Assembly: GCA_015350385.1 (NCBI GenBank)
Contig: WNKI01000004.1
Span: forward strand, 1,238,078 to 1,302,077
Direction: 5' to 3'
Length of the DNA stretch: 64,000 bases
DNA from: Aculops lycopersici
Taxonomy: Eukaryota; Arthropoda; Arachnida; Trombidiformes; Eriophyidae
The position numbers and the translations under genes are program-made. Positions 1-9,355 of this stretch are shown here, in pieces. The notes beneath the pieces were generated by a model. That model made no database searches. It was not told where the DNA came from and worked only from the letters and a program-made list of their open reading frames with translations. Every line of letters begins with the position of its first letter. Positions within the stretch are counted from its first letter, which is position 1.

Positions 1-46
<46 letters not shown>
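1..46. repeat. (TC)n microsatellite
   Basis: Uninterrupted TC dinucleotide run at the window edge, so its true length is unknown. Similar TC/GA runs recur throughout the window. Confidence 0.95.
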
Positions 47-50
<4 letters not shown>

Positions 51-674
51 TATGCCTGTTCTTTTTGGTAGTTTCTATTTGCTAGCTGTTTATTGGTAGC
101 TATATATTTCCAGTTAGCTTGTTTTCTTTCTCGCTTGTTTGTGGTTGTCAACTCGACGCTGCAAACAATCCAACTGCTCGCTGTTTCGCTCGATCACTTT
201 CAACTTGCCGCCGATGCTCATGGAGCCTCATAGTCTCGGCATTCCGCTAACTGGCTCTCGATTTCCCCCTCTCTCTCTTTCTTTATCACTCTCACTTGGT
301 TTCCTCGATTGCCACAAACTCTGACTAACCTCTCCCGACTTCCTGTCTCACGATGACCACGACGACTAAATCTCAATGAAAAACTTCAACCCGACCTCGG
401 AGTTTGGGTCACCTCGACGGGAGGAACTTGTAGCTAAGGAGCATGCGCATTGTGTCTTTGCACCTAGCGCTATGTGATATAGCAAGCAAGCATAGCGCCG
501 CCCATTGGACGAAAAGTGAGACGATATTAGATTCAGTTTGAGGAAACCAACGAAAGGGTTAAAATTTATGCTTATCAATGAGAATGAAGAAGATTTCTCA
601 TTCAATTCTGTAATTGATACTGCGACAACCGACTCTCGAGTTCAGAGTTACGAAAAAGATTGAGTCAGTTGATT
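47..674. other. non-coding stretch
   Basis: Pyrimidine-rich sequence without a recognisable coding region. The longest open frames start at TTG or have no family resemblance. The right end forms the 3' flank of the minus-strand secreted-protein gene. Confidence 0.5.
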
Positions 675-680
675 TTTATT
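675..680 (-). promoter_or_regulatory. poly(A) signal AATAAA
   Basis: Canonical hexamer on the minus strand, 44 nt beyond the stop codon of the secreted-protein gene at 725-1186. Confidence 0.65.
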
Positions 681-724
681 GCAATTTGATTCGAGAATAT
701 CAACTGACTAACAGGCTTAGCGAA

Positions 725-1186
725 TCACTTGGATTCGTCTGGCTTCTTGTCCTTGCATTCTTTCTCGTAACTGGCTACCAGATGGGCAATAATTCTGCTC
801 GTGGAAGAGGTAATTGTTTCAATCTCGGGGACTGGCAATGCAAGGCCGGCGCTTTCGACACTCTTATCCAAAGTGGTCTTCACCTCGGCACTGCACTTCT
901 TCAAATCGGGCAAAATTTTGGTTAGATCAGTAAACTCTTGCCAGGCATCAATCTCTTGGGGCGAAGTGAGCGAGTCCTTGATTTCCTTAAAGTGCTTGCT
1001 TGCCTCCAGCAAATTATTATCCGATTCCTCTGGCTTCAGTTTGGCCTCCTCCATCCATTGGTCTATTTTAGAGAACTTGCTCGCCTTCTCAATTTCGACG
1101 CCAAAAAGTCTCATCCCCGTGACTTGGCAAGCGGCGACGACAACCATGCAAATTGCAGCGAGGATTAGTGTAGACTTGGCCATCAT
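725..1186 (-). CDS. small secreted protein of unknown function (153 aa)
   Basis: Predicted secreted protein; I do not recognise the family. Translation starts at the ATG pair at 1181-1186 (MMAKSTL). The open frame runs 32 codons further upstream, but only the downstream start places a clean signal peptide at the N terminus: basic residue, hydrophobic core ILAAICMVVVAACQ, likely cleavage near residue 23. The mature part is about 130 residues, acidic, mostly helix-forming, with two cysteines (in DLKKCSAE and YEKECKD) that could form one disulfide, and a charged tail ending PDESK. It is a single exon, with a TATA box about 155 bp upstream and AATAAA 44 nt after the stop, which supports a real gene. 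Possible roles such as a salivary, cuticular or hemolymph protein cannot be chosen from sequence. Confidence 0.7.
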   Translation of the reverse strand: MMAKSTLILAAICMVVVAACQVTGMRLFGVEIEKASKFSKIDQWMEEAKLKPEESDNNLLEASKHFKEIKDSLTSPQEIDAWQEFTDLTKILPDLKKCSAEVKTTLDKSVESAGLALPVPEIETITSSTSRIIAHLVASYEKECKDKKPDESK

Positions 1187-1340
1187 GACTGCTCTTTTTG
1201 TTTGCTTTTTTTTCATCCGAATTCTTTGAATGAAGAAGACTGATATATCATAGCAAATATTGCAACGAATGGTTGAAAACATAAAAAAGGTAGAGAGAGA
1301 GAAAGCGAAGCAGTAAATACAGTGTCAAAGAGCCGTGCGG

Positions 1341-1349
1341 TTATATATA
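1341..1349 (-). promoter_or_regulatory. TATA box of the secreted-protein gene
   Basis: On the minus strand the sequence reads TATATATAA. A start site about 30 bp downstream would lie near 1311 and give a 5' UTR of roughly 125 nt before the ATG at 1186. Confidence 0.5.
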
Positions 1350-3524
1350 GAATCTCGGCGCTGATGCAAGTTGAACTTTTAGCCCCTACCTCATACAGAG
1401 GCGAGATTTTAGAGTGAAGTTGGAGATACAAAAACAAAATCAATTAAAAAACCCGATGTCATATGATGACTGACTGTGGCCCGAATCTTTAGCACGATAA
1501 TCTGGGGCGGAAGATCAAGGGCGAGATTTCCGCTCAGAAGTTCCGAGACGATCACGAGACAAACTCAATTCTTCTTTCGAACTGCATCTTGAGCGGAAGT
1601 TGTCTGTCTCCAAGTAGAGCAAAAAAGCTAACACTTATAATTGCACGCTCTGCTTCGGTTGGCTAAGATAGAATTTGATCTAAGCTCAACAAGTTGTCGG
1701 CGGATATTGCATCCGTAATATGAGGCCACAAAACGCCAAAATGCCAACTAGGACAAACAATTACTCGCCGAAAGAGAAAAAGCTCTGCTTAGGTTCGGCT
1801 ATCGACTTGATTTTTCTGCACCCAAGACTTGAAGCTTCAGTTCAAAGAGCCAATTTGATTAGTTGCCACTTGGTGGCGCCAGGAACATGCTTTTGACTCG
1901 CCTCCATCACACAAAGCTCATAGAGTTTTATGGAGACAGCTCTAAGGAGCCATTTGTATTGGCAATCGCCAACTATTTGCTCCGTGGAGTCGAACTCACA
2001 CCAGGAGCATCGTTGATGAATTGCAAAACCACAAGTTTTCCCTATCAAGTCAGTTCGCTTTTATTTAATGACTAGTCGGTTACCTCGGCTCCGCTCGCGG
2101 TTATGCCTCTTTACTGTGCGACTTTTCAGGAAGCTCCGCTCCGGCTCGCTCCACTAACCAGCTGCTCGCCGTTGCTCGCGTTACAGCAGTGACGCGCTTT
2201 ATGACAAATCATGACGATTTAAAAGGACGAAGAAGATCAGCTCGAATTGAAGGAATGGTTTTTTAGTTTATGATGATATATTCATATGGTAAAAGAGAAA
2301 AAACCCAAGCTCCATCGATAACATAACATAAGCCCCCCCCCCCGAGCCATTAACAGGAACTCTAGTCTCTTACCTAAACCTCCGAAATAAACATAGTTAT
2401 TGCTCAAAGTTAAGTTTGAGCATTTGAACTTGAATTCTTAGATCATCATCAGTTGGAATGAGAGGAGCTTTTGCAACTTAGTTGCAATTTCAACGCGGAT
2501 GTTGCGAGCTAACACCTGCCATTGCAAATGCAACTTAAGTGAACGGCATAAATAACAGCAGTTTGCAATTGAGCCGTCAAACAGCATTTAATTTTCGCCA
2601 GAACCTGCAGACGACCGGAATCACAACCTTAATTGGAGATTCTCTGGCCCTTCACTGCGGCTATAGCGCCACCCTTACGAGCGATATTTTATTCCGACCG
2701 TGAGGAGCGAAGCAGCCCCTGGTCGGTGGTAGCTCCCTGGTTGTTGTATCGCCACAACCGTTGCGCGCTTGCTAACCAAACCAATAGAATCATCAAGTGC
2801 GAAGCGCTTGATAAACCATTTAGGCACTCTCCTTCATTTATAACACCGATTCGAACTTGTCTTCTTTCTACTTGTAAATGGCTGTCCACTCTAGCCCGTG
2901 CAAATGGTATTCTAAACTCTCGTGTCTGATTCCTCCTCCACTCGTCTTGCGCCTATCGACTCGCCAAGACGTCTTGATTCTCTGAGTGTTGACACCTGTC
3001 TCCGAGACCACTCTTATGGTTCTCTGTCTCTACGAGGATGAATTTTGCGAATCTATCGAATCTATTGAATCTTCACCTCTGTTTACATCTAAATTTTACA
3101 AAATTTCTCGGTATACGGGATCCACTTCCGTTGACACATGCTTTTTACGTTTTGACCATGAAAAATAGGGAATTTCCCATGTAGAAAGCTGTCAGGGGTA
3201 ACCTGGGGCTCACAAGTCCAAAACTAGAGTATTGGGTCTCTGAGACACAGATGCTTTGGAAAAAGGTCATCAATGATCCTGCAATGGGAAGGGACTGGGG
3301 TGGGAACCTAGTCAAGAATTGGTTGAGAAATAGTTTGGCTGCAGAATCGAGAATGTCTGATTCTTCCATAGATCTAAGGTTCTGGATGGTGAATAATACA
3401 CCACATTTTATTGTTTTGGTGGACAGAAGTTTCTATTCTGGGATAGGAAGTCGTCCATGATATGTAGTACATCATAGAGATGTAAACCGTTTGGTACAAA
3501 CCAAAAGACCTGAGGTTGAGCATC
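1350..3524. other. intergenic region with dispersed repeat fragments
   Basis: No gene recognised. It contains a C run near 2332-2342 and one copy of a short dispersed repeat (2765-2830). An ATG-initiated 69-codon frame at 3251-3460 resembles no family I know and may be transposon debris. Confidence 0.45.
2765..2830 (+). repeat. dispersed repeat, copy 1
   Basis: About 66 bp closely matching 5485-5560 in the same orientation. Both share the block around ATCAAGTGCGAAGCGCTTG followed by TAAACCAT and TAGGCACTC. This copy has two CCAAA-type units, whereas copy 2 has four. Probably an old transposable-element fragment. Confidence 0.75.
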
Positions 3525-3526
3525 TA

Positions 3527-4920
3527 CAGTAGGATTCTTTTATTTTGTCCACTCGTCGAATACGCATATCGCTCAGGTAAGCGCCAATTTTAAATAAATA
3601 ACTCGTTCGCACATTAACCTAATTAGGTATTAATTAGGATGTGACACCTTGTTGCGTGGGCGCCCCTTGCGGGTGCATATTTAATTGATATTTTTGCAAT
3701 ATCTCGAACTCTTTCTTTCTTTATCTTTCTTTCTCTCTCTCTCTCTCTCTCGTCACTTCCGGCGCTATGTCAACCCCCCACAAGCTTACTCGCACCAAGA
3801 TGACCGAGGTCATCGAGCTTCGCAAAACTATGAGTCCCAAGGAGCTAGCGGCGAAGTATGGGGTGAGCCCCAGAACTATAAAGCGCCGGCTAGCGACTTG
3901 GGATAGGGAGCGGCGAGTCGACAGGAAGCCAAACAAACGAAGGACCAAGTTGACAACAGAAGAGATAAGTGAGGTAATCGACTTTGTAAAAGTGAATAAT
4001 ACAGACACCAAGCAAGAAATTCTATCAAGATTAGACTTAAATATATGTGAAGCAACTTTAACAAGATATCTTAAGAAATTTACCAACTTTAAGCAGTTTG
4101 TTTCACCGAAAAAATTTTATGTCAATCAAGAAAACAGAGACTTTAGAGCTAGAGTAGCAACATTAAGATCAAACTGGACACAAGACTATTGGAACAAGAT
4201 AGTATTTTGCGACGAATTTGGAATATGCGACCAAGGAAAAGATAGGATAAGAGTATGGCGCGCTAGAGGATCTAGATACGAACCGGAAAACATTATTCAA
4301 TATGTGAATCAGAAGCGCCGCCTAAATGGATTCGCTTATATTAGTCGCCAAGGTACCCACGAGATTATATTTTACGATAGAATGAACTCAGAACAATATT
4401 GTCACTGTATTACCATCATGATAGAAGATTTAAAGAAAAGTTTACCTAACGACGACTTCCTGATTCTCCACGACAATGCTAGATTTTCCACATCAAAAGA
4501 GACAATTTCCTACTTGAAAGAGAAAGATTATATGAAATATTTTGTTAAAATCCCACCCTACAGTCCCGACATGAACATAATAGAGAATGCATTCGGTATC
4601 CTAAAGAAAAAGTTCAGAGATTACATATATAGAAATGGCCAGCAGCAAAATAGAGAAGAAATGATAAATATAATACAAATAATCTGGAGAGGAGTTGGCG
4701 AGATGCATGTAGAGAGTCTATACAATTCACTAGAGAAAAGGATGCAAGATATCCGGTCAGCAAACGGAGGACCCACCAGGTGGTAAGATTTACATAGCGA
4801 AGCTACATTAGTGATTTATTATGCATTTGAAGTTGCCCGCTCAAGCAAAAAGACACAGAAAACACGTTCACTTCAAAAATGATAATGCGCGAAATTGGAC
4901 AAAATAAAAGTATCCCACTG
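3527..4920 (+). mobile_element. complete Tc1-like DNA transposon
   Basis: A 1394-bp element flanked by TA at 3525-3526 and 4921-4922, the target duplication expected of Tc1/mariner transposons. The 25-bp terminal inverted repeats (3527-3551 and 4896-4920) begin CAGT and differ at two positions; both contain CTTTTATTTTGTCCA. One uninterrupted transposase gene lies inside (3767-4786). Intact ORF plus near-identical ends suggest recent insertion and possible autonomy, although activity cannot be judged from one copy. Confidence 0.93.
3767..4786 (+). CDS. Tc1-like transposase (339 aa)
   Basis: Cut-and-paste transposase that binds the inverted repeats of its own element. The N terminus holds two helix-turn-helix segments (about residues 5-45, with ELAAKYGVSPRTIKRRL, and 62-105), separated by a basic RKPNKRRTK segment that could act as a nuclear signal. 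The catalytic DDE domain follows: first Asp in VFCDEFG, second in LHDNARF, Glu in PDMNIIENAFG. I count 36 residues between the second Asp and the Glu (DD36E), against 34 in classical Tc1 elements. It ends NGGPTRW. There is no stop or frameshift, and the length is usual for the family. The ATG at 3767 lies just after a CT-rich leader. It is the only ORF between the inverted repeats. Confidence 0.95.
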   Translation: MSTPHKLTRTKMTEVIELRKTMSPKELAAKYGVSPRTIKRRLATWDRERRVDRKPNKRRTKLTTEEISEVIDFVKVNNTDTKQEILSRLDLNICEATLTRYLKKFTNFKQFVSPKKFYVNQENRDFRARVATLRSNWTQDYWNKIVFCDEFGICDQGKDRIRVWRARGSRYEPENIIQYVNQKRRLNGFAYISRQGTHEIIFYDRMNSEQYCHCITIMIEDLKKSLPNDDFLILHDNARFSTSKETISYLKEKDYMKYFVKIPPYSPDMNIIENAFGILKKKFRDYIYRNGQQQNREEMINIIQIIWRGVGEMHVESLYNSLEKRMQDIRSANGGPTRW

Positions 4921-4922
4921 TA

Positions 4923-5784
4923 GTACAAGTCTTGTGTTGACGTTTGCTATGAAGATGGCACAGTGAAAATCATCACTCGTTAGGGCGGTCGGCTTTCTTA
5001 TCTCCTTCTTTTTTGGAGGAATTGGTGGGGTCATATTGACATATATCGGTACGCTCGTACACATTCATACAAAAACACACACACTCATACACACAAACAC
5101 AATACCACACCCTAATAATAAAGTCAGTCAGCCTTTTGCCCTCTAAGAGGACACACCATACTTTTCTCTTTCTGCTTGTTCCTTAAAAGGTCAAGCTAAG
5201 ACTTCTTTCTTAAGATCACGATTCTTACGTTCTTGATTTTCATCAACGTCTGCGCTTTCAATTCTTTGAATATTTTTGGCGTATGCCATGATATCCTTGT
5301 TGTTTTGCGAAGTACAATTAAGTAGAGTATATTTTTATTACTTCTAAAGAACCAGTAGACTTTATTATTACAAAAGTTCTGCTGGATAAAAATCCTTTAT
5401 GCCCCACTTTTTACTCGACATTACATTTACTCCCACTCTACTTGAGAGACCGTCGCAGCGAACCAAAACCAACGTGAGCGCTTCGCGCTCGCTAACCAAA
5501 CCAAACCAAACCAATAAAACCATCAAGTGCGAAGCGCTTGGTAAACCATCTAGGCACTCCTATCCACTTTTATCACAAGAGAAAGAGTTGAGAAAATTAA
5601 GGTGTCAGAACGATGATAAAAATTTGAATGAGCGCGCGCTGAGCGCCCATAGAGCGCAATGCTGATTTACTATGGGAAATTGATTTTGACACGGTACAAC
5701 ACCCAATTTTTCTGATCCAAACTGTACTTCGTGCAGATTTTGCTTGGAAAGAGGGGTAGGCATTTTCATGACAACACGAAGTCG
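4923..5784. other. intergenic region
   Basis: No coding sequence recognised. It contains a CA-rich stretch (about 5068-5105) and the second copy of the dispersed repeat. Confidence 0.45.
5485..5560 (+). repeat. dispersed repeat, copy 2
   Basis: Same-orientation match to 2765-2830, with extra CCAAA units in its left half. The palindromic core AAGTGCGAAGCGCTT is shared. Confidence 0.75.
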
Positions 5785-5786
5785 TA

Positions 5787-6904
5787 CAGTCCGAGTCGAA
5801 ACCTTCCCTCAACTGTCGATTTTCGTAGTTTCGAGAAGAAGATTTGTCAGCGAATTTTTGAGACAGTCCGCGAACTAGCAGTGCACATGAGCGTGCGGGC
5901 GTTGGTCACGCCCCTCTGATTAATCAACTCATCTACTGATGCAAATCGAAAGATGAACTTGTTACACTCAGAATTTCTAAGCGCGTTTTTTTCAACCCGA
6001 CTGTATTCTCTTTTCACAGTGAGCTGCGGGCGAAAGGGTTTGACGCATACCGTGTGATTCAAAATTGGATGCACAAATTAGGCCTTTTTTCGATCGAAGT
6101 AGGGCTGTGATTCCGGTCGCCTGCAGGTTCTGCCGAAAAAATTTTTACCCCCGCTCGATTCCGGTTACCTGCAGGTAAAAAACTATAGGGCGATTTTGGC
6201 CATGCCAGCTAACCTGCAGGCGCTGTTTTTACCTGCAGGCGCTGGTTTTACCTGCAGGCGCTAATTTTACCTGCAGGTTACTATCGACCTGCAGGTAAAA
6301 AAAAGCCGATTTGCGATTTTTATGCGCCCGACTGCAAGCGGCGCAGCGTGCAGAACCGGCAAGTTACCTGCAGGTCGTGGAATATGAAGACCTGCAGGCG
6401 ACCTGCAGGTCGTCCGGATTGAGAGCCTGCAGGTAACCTGCAGGTAAATCGGAAAAAATAAAGAGGGGGGGAAGAATTTTCGGCAGAACCTGCAGGCGAC
6501 CTGAAGCACAGCCCTAGATCGAAGCGACGCGCTGCGGACGCACCGCGCGTTACTCCAGCGCAGAGAGCTATCCCGCTCGTGCGGGTAAAAGTAAGGAGGC
6601 GTGTAAAAAAGTACAATCTTTCAAATTGTTTTATCTTTTAACTTTTTCGTCACCCTCGCGGTTGGTTGACAGATTCTGCGAGAGCGATGACGCGAACGAG
6701 TGGAGAGGCGTTTACTTTCGCTCCCGAATTAGTGTTGTTTATTTCTTTTATTTGTGCGTGCCGGGGGAAAGAAAGGGGAAAAATGTGCATCCAATTTTGA
6801 ATCACACGGTATCATCGCATCGGTAATGTTTGTACCTAAAGTTCAGTGACAGAGGTCGATCGCAGCGCCGCCCTGGCGAGGGAAGGTTGTTTTGACTCGG
6901 ACTG
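5787..6904. mobile_element. non-autonomous Tc1/mariner-type element, interrupted
   Basis: Inverted ends begin CAGTCCGAGTC at 5787 (plus strand) and at 6904 (minus strand), each bordered outside by TA (5785-5786 and 6905-6906). The similarity continues through CCTTCCCTC. A second inverted block, containing GTGTGATTCAAAATTGG, lies inside at about 6050-6078 and 6783-6813. There is no transposase ORF. A hAT MITE sits inside at 6100-6516; without it and its extra target copy the element would be about 693 bp. Family assignment rests only on the TA flanks and CAGT start. Confidence 0.7.
6100..6516. mobile_element. hAT-type MITE
   Basis: A 417-bp element whose ends are both TAGGGCTGTG reading inward. 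The first 40 bp of each end (6100-6139 and 6477-6516) match at 38 positions. It is flanked by a perfect 8-bp duplication GATCGAAG (6092-6099 and 6517-6524), the target length of hAT transposons. The interior has no ORF but about 13 copies of the palindrome CCTGCAGG, usually as ACCTGCAGGT or ACCTGCAGGCG. Repeated subterminal motifs in hAT elements are typically transposase-binding sites. It inserted into an older TA-flanked element. Confidence 0.93.
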
Positions 6905-6906
6905 TA

Positions 6907-7509
6907 ATCTTGTGCTCGAATTGCATTGGAAAAATAAAAGAACGCCGCCATTTGTGCATTGAGTCGTCCGATTGCAATGGCAAATTTTGAGAAATCGTCA
7001 AGGTCCGGCAAAAAATAAGGGCAACAATGTGGTCGTTGCAGTTTTGAGGTGCCATACCTCAGTTTCGCAAATAGACTTGTTGACTCAATTTGCAAATCCA
7101 GGCGCTAAATTTCAGTTGGTGTAGGAATCTGTGAGATTCTGAGGAAAATATTATTCCTTCGCAAAAATTCGCAAAAATTGATACAATTCACGAAGCACGC
7201 GTAAAAAATCCAGATTAAGTTTTGCGACGGACCTGCGCGTAGATTTGCAAAATAAAAGTCACTAATCTATCGATAGATTAGTTATAGAATTAGTTCTACT
7301 TTAGTTTGACATATTTGAGAAAGAATACAAACATTATTAACAACCAAAACAGCAACACCAATAGCAACTAGAGTAAATCACTTGTTGATCATTGAAAACA
7401 AATACAATTTTGCTTCTCGAGCACAACTTATACCTATACTTATATCCATTCGCCGATTCTTCTTGCTGTCCATTTCTATTTATGCAAATTTAGAAATATA
7501 GAACCAGAA
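6907..7509. other. upstream region of the RING-chromodomain gene
   Basis: No ORF recognised. The last 250 bp are A/T-rich and probably hold the promoter and 5' UTR of the gene at 7510; a perfect palindrome CTAATCTATCGATAGATTAG lies near 7262-7281. No clear TATA box was picked out. Confidence 0.4.
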
Positions 7510-8784
7510 ATGCCCCCGTCCAGAGCAAAAAAGAGCAAGACCGAAGCCAATGTAGGCGTCGGCGTAGCAAAAAGCACCAGAAAGAATAATAGCAGAGTAG
7601 CAGCGGCGGCAAATACAAAAACAAATGATAACTCTACGAGTGGCGGCAGCTTAAGAGCCAGCACAACCAAAAGAGCAGCTGCAGGGCGACAAAATAGCCA
7701 GCAGCAGCGACGAGCCACGACCGACCAGTGTCCAGTCATCACAATTGAAATGGAGGATGACGAGGAAAGTGTGGAAAGAACTGAAGAAAATTACATTGCC
7801 AATGCAAGTGGAAATGTTGGTCATCGCCAGGAAGACGAGCTAATACCTGACCCCGAACTCATGTGCCGCCGGTGCCACTTGGTGCTGGCTGGTGCTCTAC
7901 TCTTGCCCTGTCACCATTTGACACACTGCATCGACTGCGCCGACACCCTGGCCAGCTGTCCCACCTGTTGCCGCCAAATTGAGCGGGCACGTCTATACAC
8001 TTGCGATGACCCGTACATCTACCAAGACAACCAACCCAACCAAACCAACCCAACCAACCAAAACACTGCCACTCCATCGAAGTCATCCAACACAAGGAGC
8101 AATCATCATGATGATAACTCTACCAATGCAACCACCAGAGCAAGTGGTCGGCTGGCAGGTCGTGGTGGCCGAGCGGCAGCGAGAAACTCGAGCAACTTGG
8201 AGGACGACGAGACTGAAGTTGATAGAAACTCACCAACACCTGAGCTCGTGGCGGAGGCCGGAGAGGCGGAAGAGGAGTACGAAGTGGATCGTGTGGTCGA
8301 CTGTCGCGGTTACGGCGAGACGCTTGAGTATCGAATTGTGTTTAGGGGTTGGGAGGACGAACATGACTGGCAGTGGACCTCTGCCAGTGATTGTGATTGT
8401 TACGAAGTGATTGAGCTGTTTAAGAAGAGACGAGAGGCGGAAATTAAGAGCAAGGTTTTGATGGGCAACTGTGCTTGTTGCGACAAGGAGCCAAAGAGCT
8501 ACATGGATATGTCGTGTGGTTGTAGTTATTTACACGAGTGCACTAGGTGCCACGAGAACAAGGTGGGCCACTTGTGTAGCTTCTGCGGCGAAATGATTGA
8601 ATCATTCGAGCAACCAAAGTGGATGCGCCGCGCTAGCTCAAGAGGAACCGCCGGAAATCGGTCTAATACCAAGACCACTGAGGGCCGTCCAATAACCACC
8701 ACCCGAGCAGTTGCGGCAGCTCAAGCGGCGGCCGCGGGTTCAGGACGCGCCGAAGGTTTTTATAAAAATCGAGATAGAAATTGA
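7510..8784 (+). CDS. RING - chromodomain - RING-like zinc-finger protein (424 aa)
   Basis: Probable nuclear E3 ligase-like protein with a histone-reading module. Residues 1-72 are basic and Ala/Ser/Gln-rich. Residues 119-153 form a C3HC4 RING (C119, C122, C134, H136, C140, C143, C150, C153) with the LPCHHLTHC spacing of the MDM2/IAP type. After an Asn/Thr-rich linker, residues 256-309 match a chromodomain: EEYEVDRVVD, then EYRIVFRGWEDEHDW, ending CYEVIELFKKRR. The three aromatic-cage positions are Y257, F278 and W281, so methyl-lysine binding is plausible. Residues 321-359 make a second Cys-rich module (C321, C324, C336, C338, C344, C347, C356, C359), RING-like but with Cys at the usual His place. 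It is a single exon starting at the first in-frame ATG, between two transposons. I know no family with this domain order; the chromodomain could have come from a retroelement. Confidence 0.8.
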   Translation: MPPSRAKKSKTEANVGVGVAKSTRKNNSRVAAAANTKTNDNSTSGGSLRASTTKRAAAGRQNSQQQRRATTDQCPVITIEMEDDEESVERTEENYIANASGNVGHRQEDELIPDPELMCRRCHLVLAGALLLPCHHLTHCIDCADTLASCPTCCRQIERARLYTCDDPYIYQDNQPNQTNPTNQNTATPSKSSNTRSNHHDDNSTNATTRASGRLAGRGGRAAARNSSNLEDDETEVDRNSPTPELVAEAGEAEEEYEVDRVVDCRGYGETLEYRIVFRGWEDEHDWQWTSASDCDCYEVIELFKKRREAEIKSKVLMGNCACCDKEPKSYMDMSCGCSYLHECTRCHENKVGHLCSFCGEMIESFEQPKWMRRASSRGTAGNRSNTKTTEGRPITTTRAVAAAQAAAAGSGRAEGFYKNRDRN

Positions 8785-9353
8785 AAAACTCTATAGAATT
8801 TCGCATAGAGGCGCGTGTTGAAAAACTTTTGTGCGTTCCTTAGACTTCTATAGGATTTTATCAAATTTGACCCTGGTTTTTTGAAAAATATCTATTTGTC
8901 TGGATTTCCGGCCAGCCCAAACATTTTAGGCTTGGCACAGGGAAGCTACGTGCCAAATTTCATCAAGATCTGCGCGTTGAAGTTAAGATGGTTACCATGC
9001 AAGTTGAACCAGATCAGATAAAACATTCATTATTAACAAATACAAATGTATCATCTAACAAGGGGCGCAAGTTGTCCATGACGCGCTCATTTGAATTACA
9101 ACTCAATCCAAATAAATCGAGATACAAAACATTCACACGACACCCTTCAGCTTGTCGCTTCTCGCGTAACTCCTTTTTTTAGTTGATGTGATTTTGGTAA
9201 GCGCGTAATTTTGATTCCAGCAATGATGTATAAAAGAGATAATGTTTCTCGAAATTGGCAGAGTATGCGCAATCGATGAAACGACAATATAGATGAACTG
9301 TACTGGAGTCACATCGATTCTAGCACTTGAAAAACCTGTACATGAGGGCGTTC
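8785..9353. other. 3' flank of the RING-chromodomain gene
   Basis: A/T-rich non-coding sequence. AATAAA at 9111-9116 is a possible poly(A) signal, 327 nt after the stop. No other gene seen. Confidence 0.4.
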
Positions 9354-9355
9354 TA

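Noticed and set aside
3251..3460. 69-codon ATG frame left of the Tc1-like element
   Set aside because: Protein-like composition but no recognisable domain, no promoter or poly(A) signal seen; may be repeat debris.
6119..6495. CRISPR-like array of CCTGCAGG repeats
   Set aside because: Repeat units are only 8-11 bp palindromes with irregular spacing inside a hAT MITE with inverted ends and target duplication; the genome is eukaryotic.
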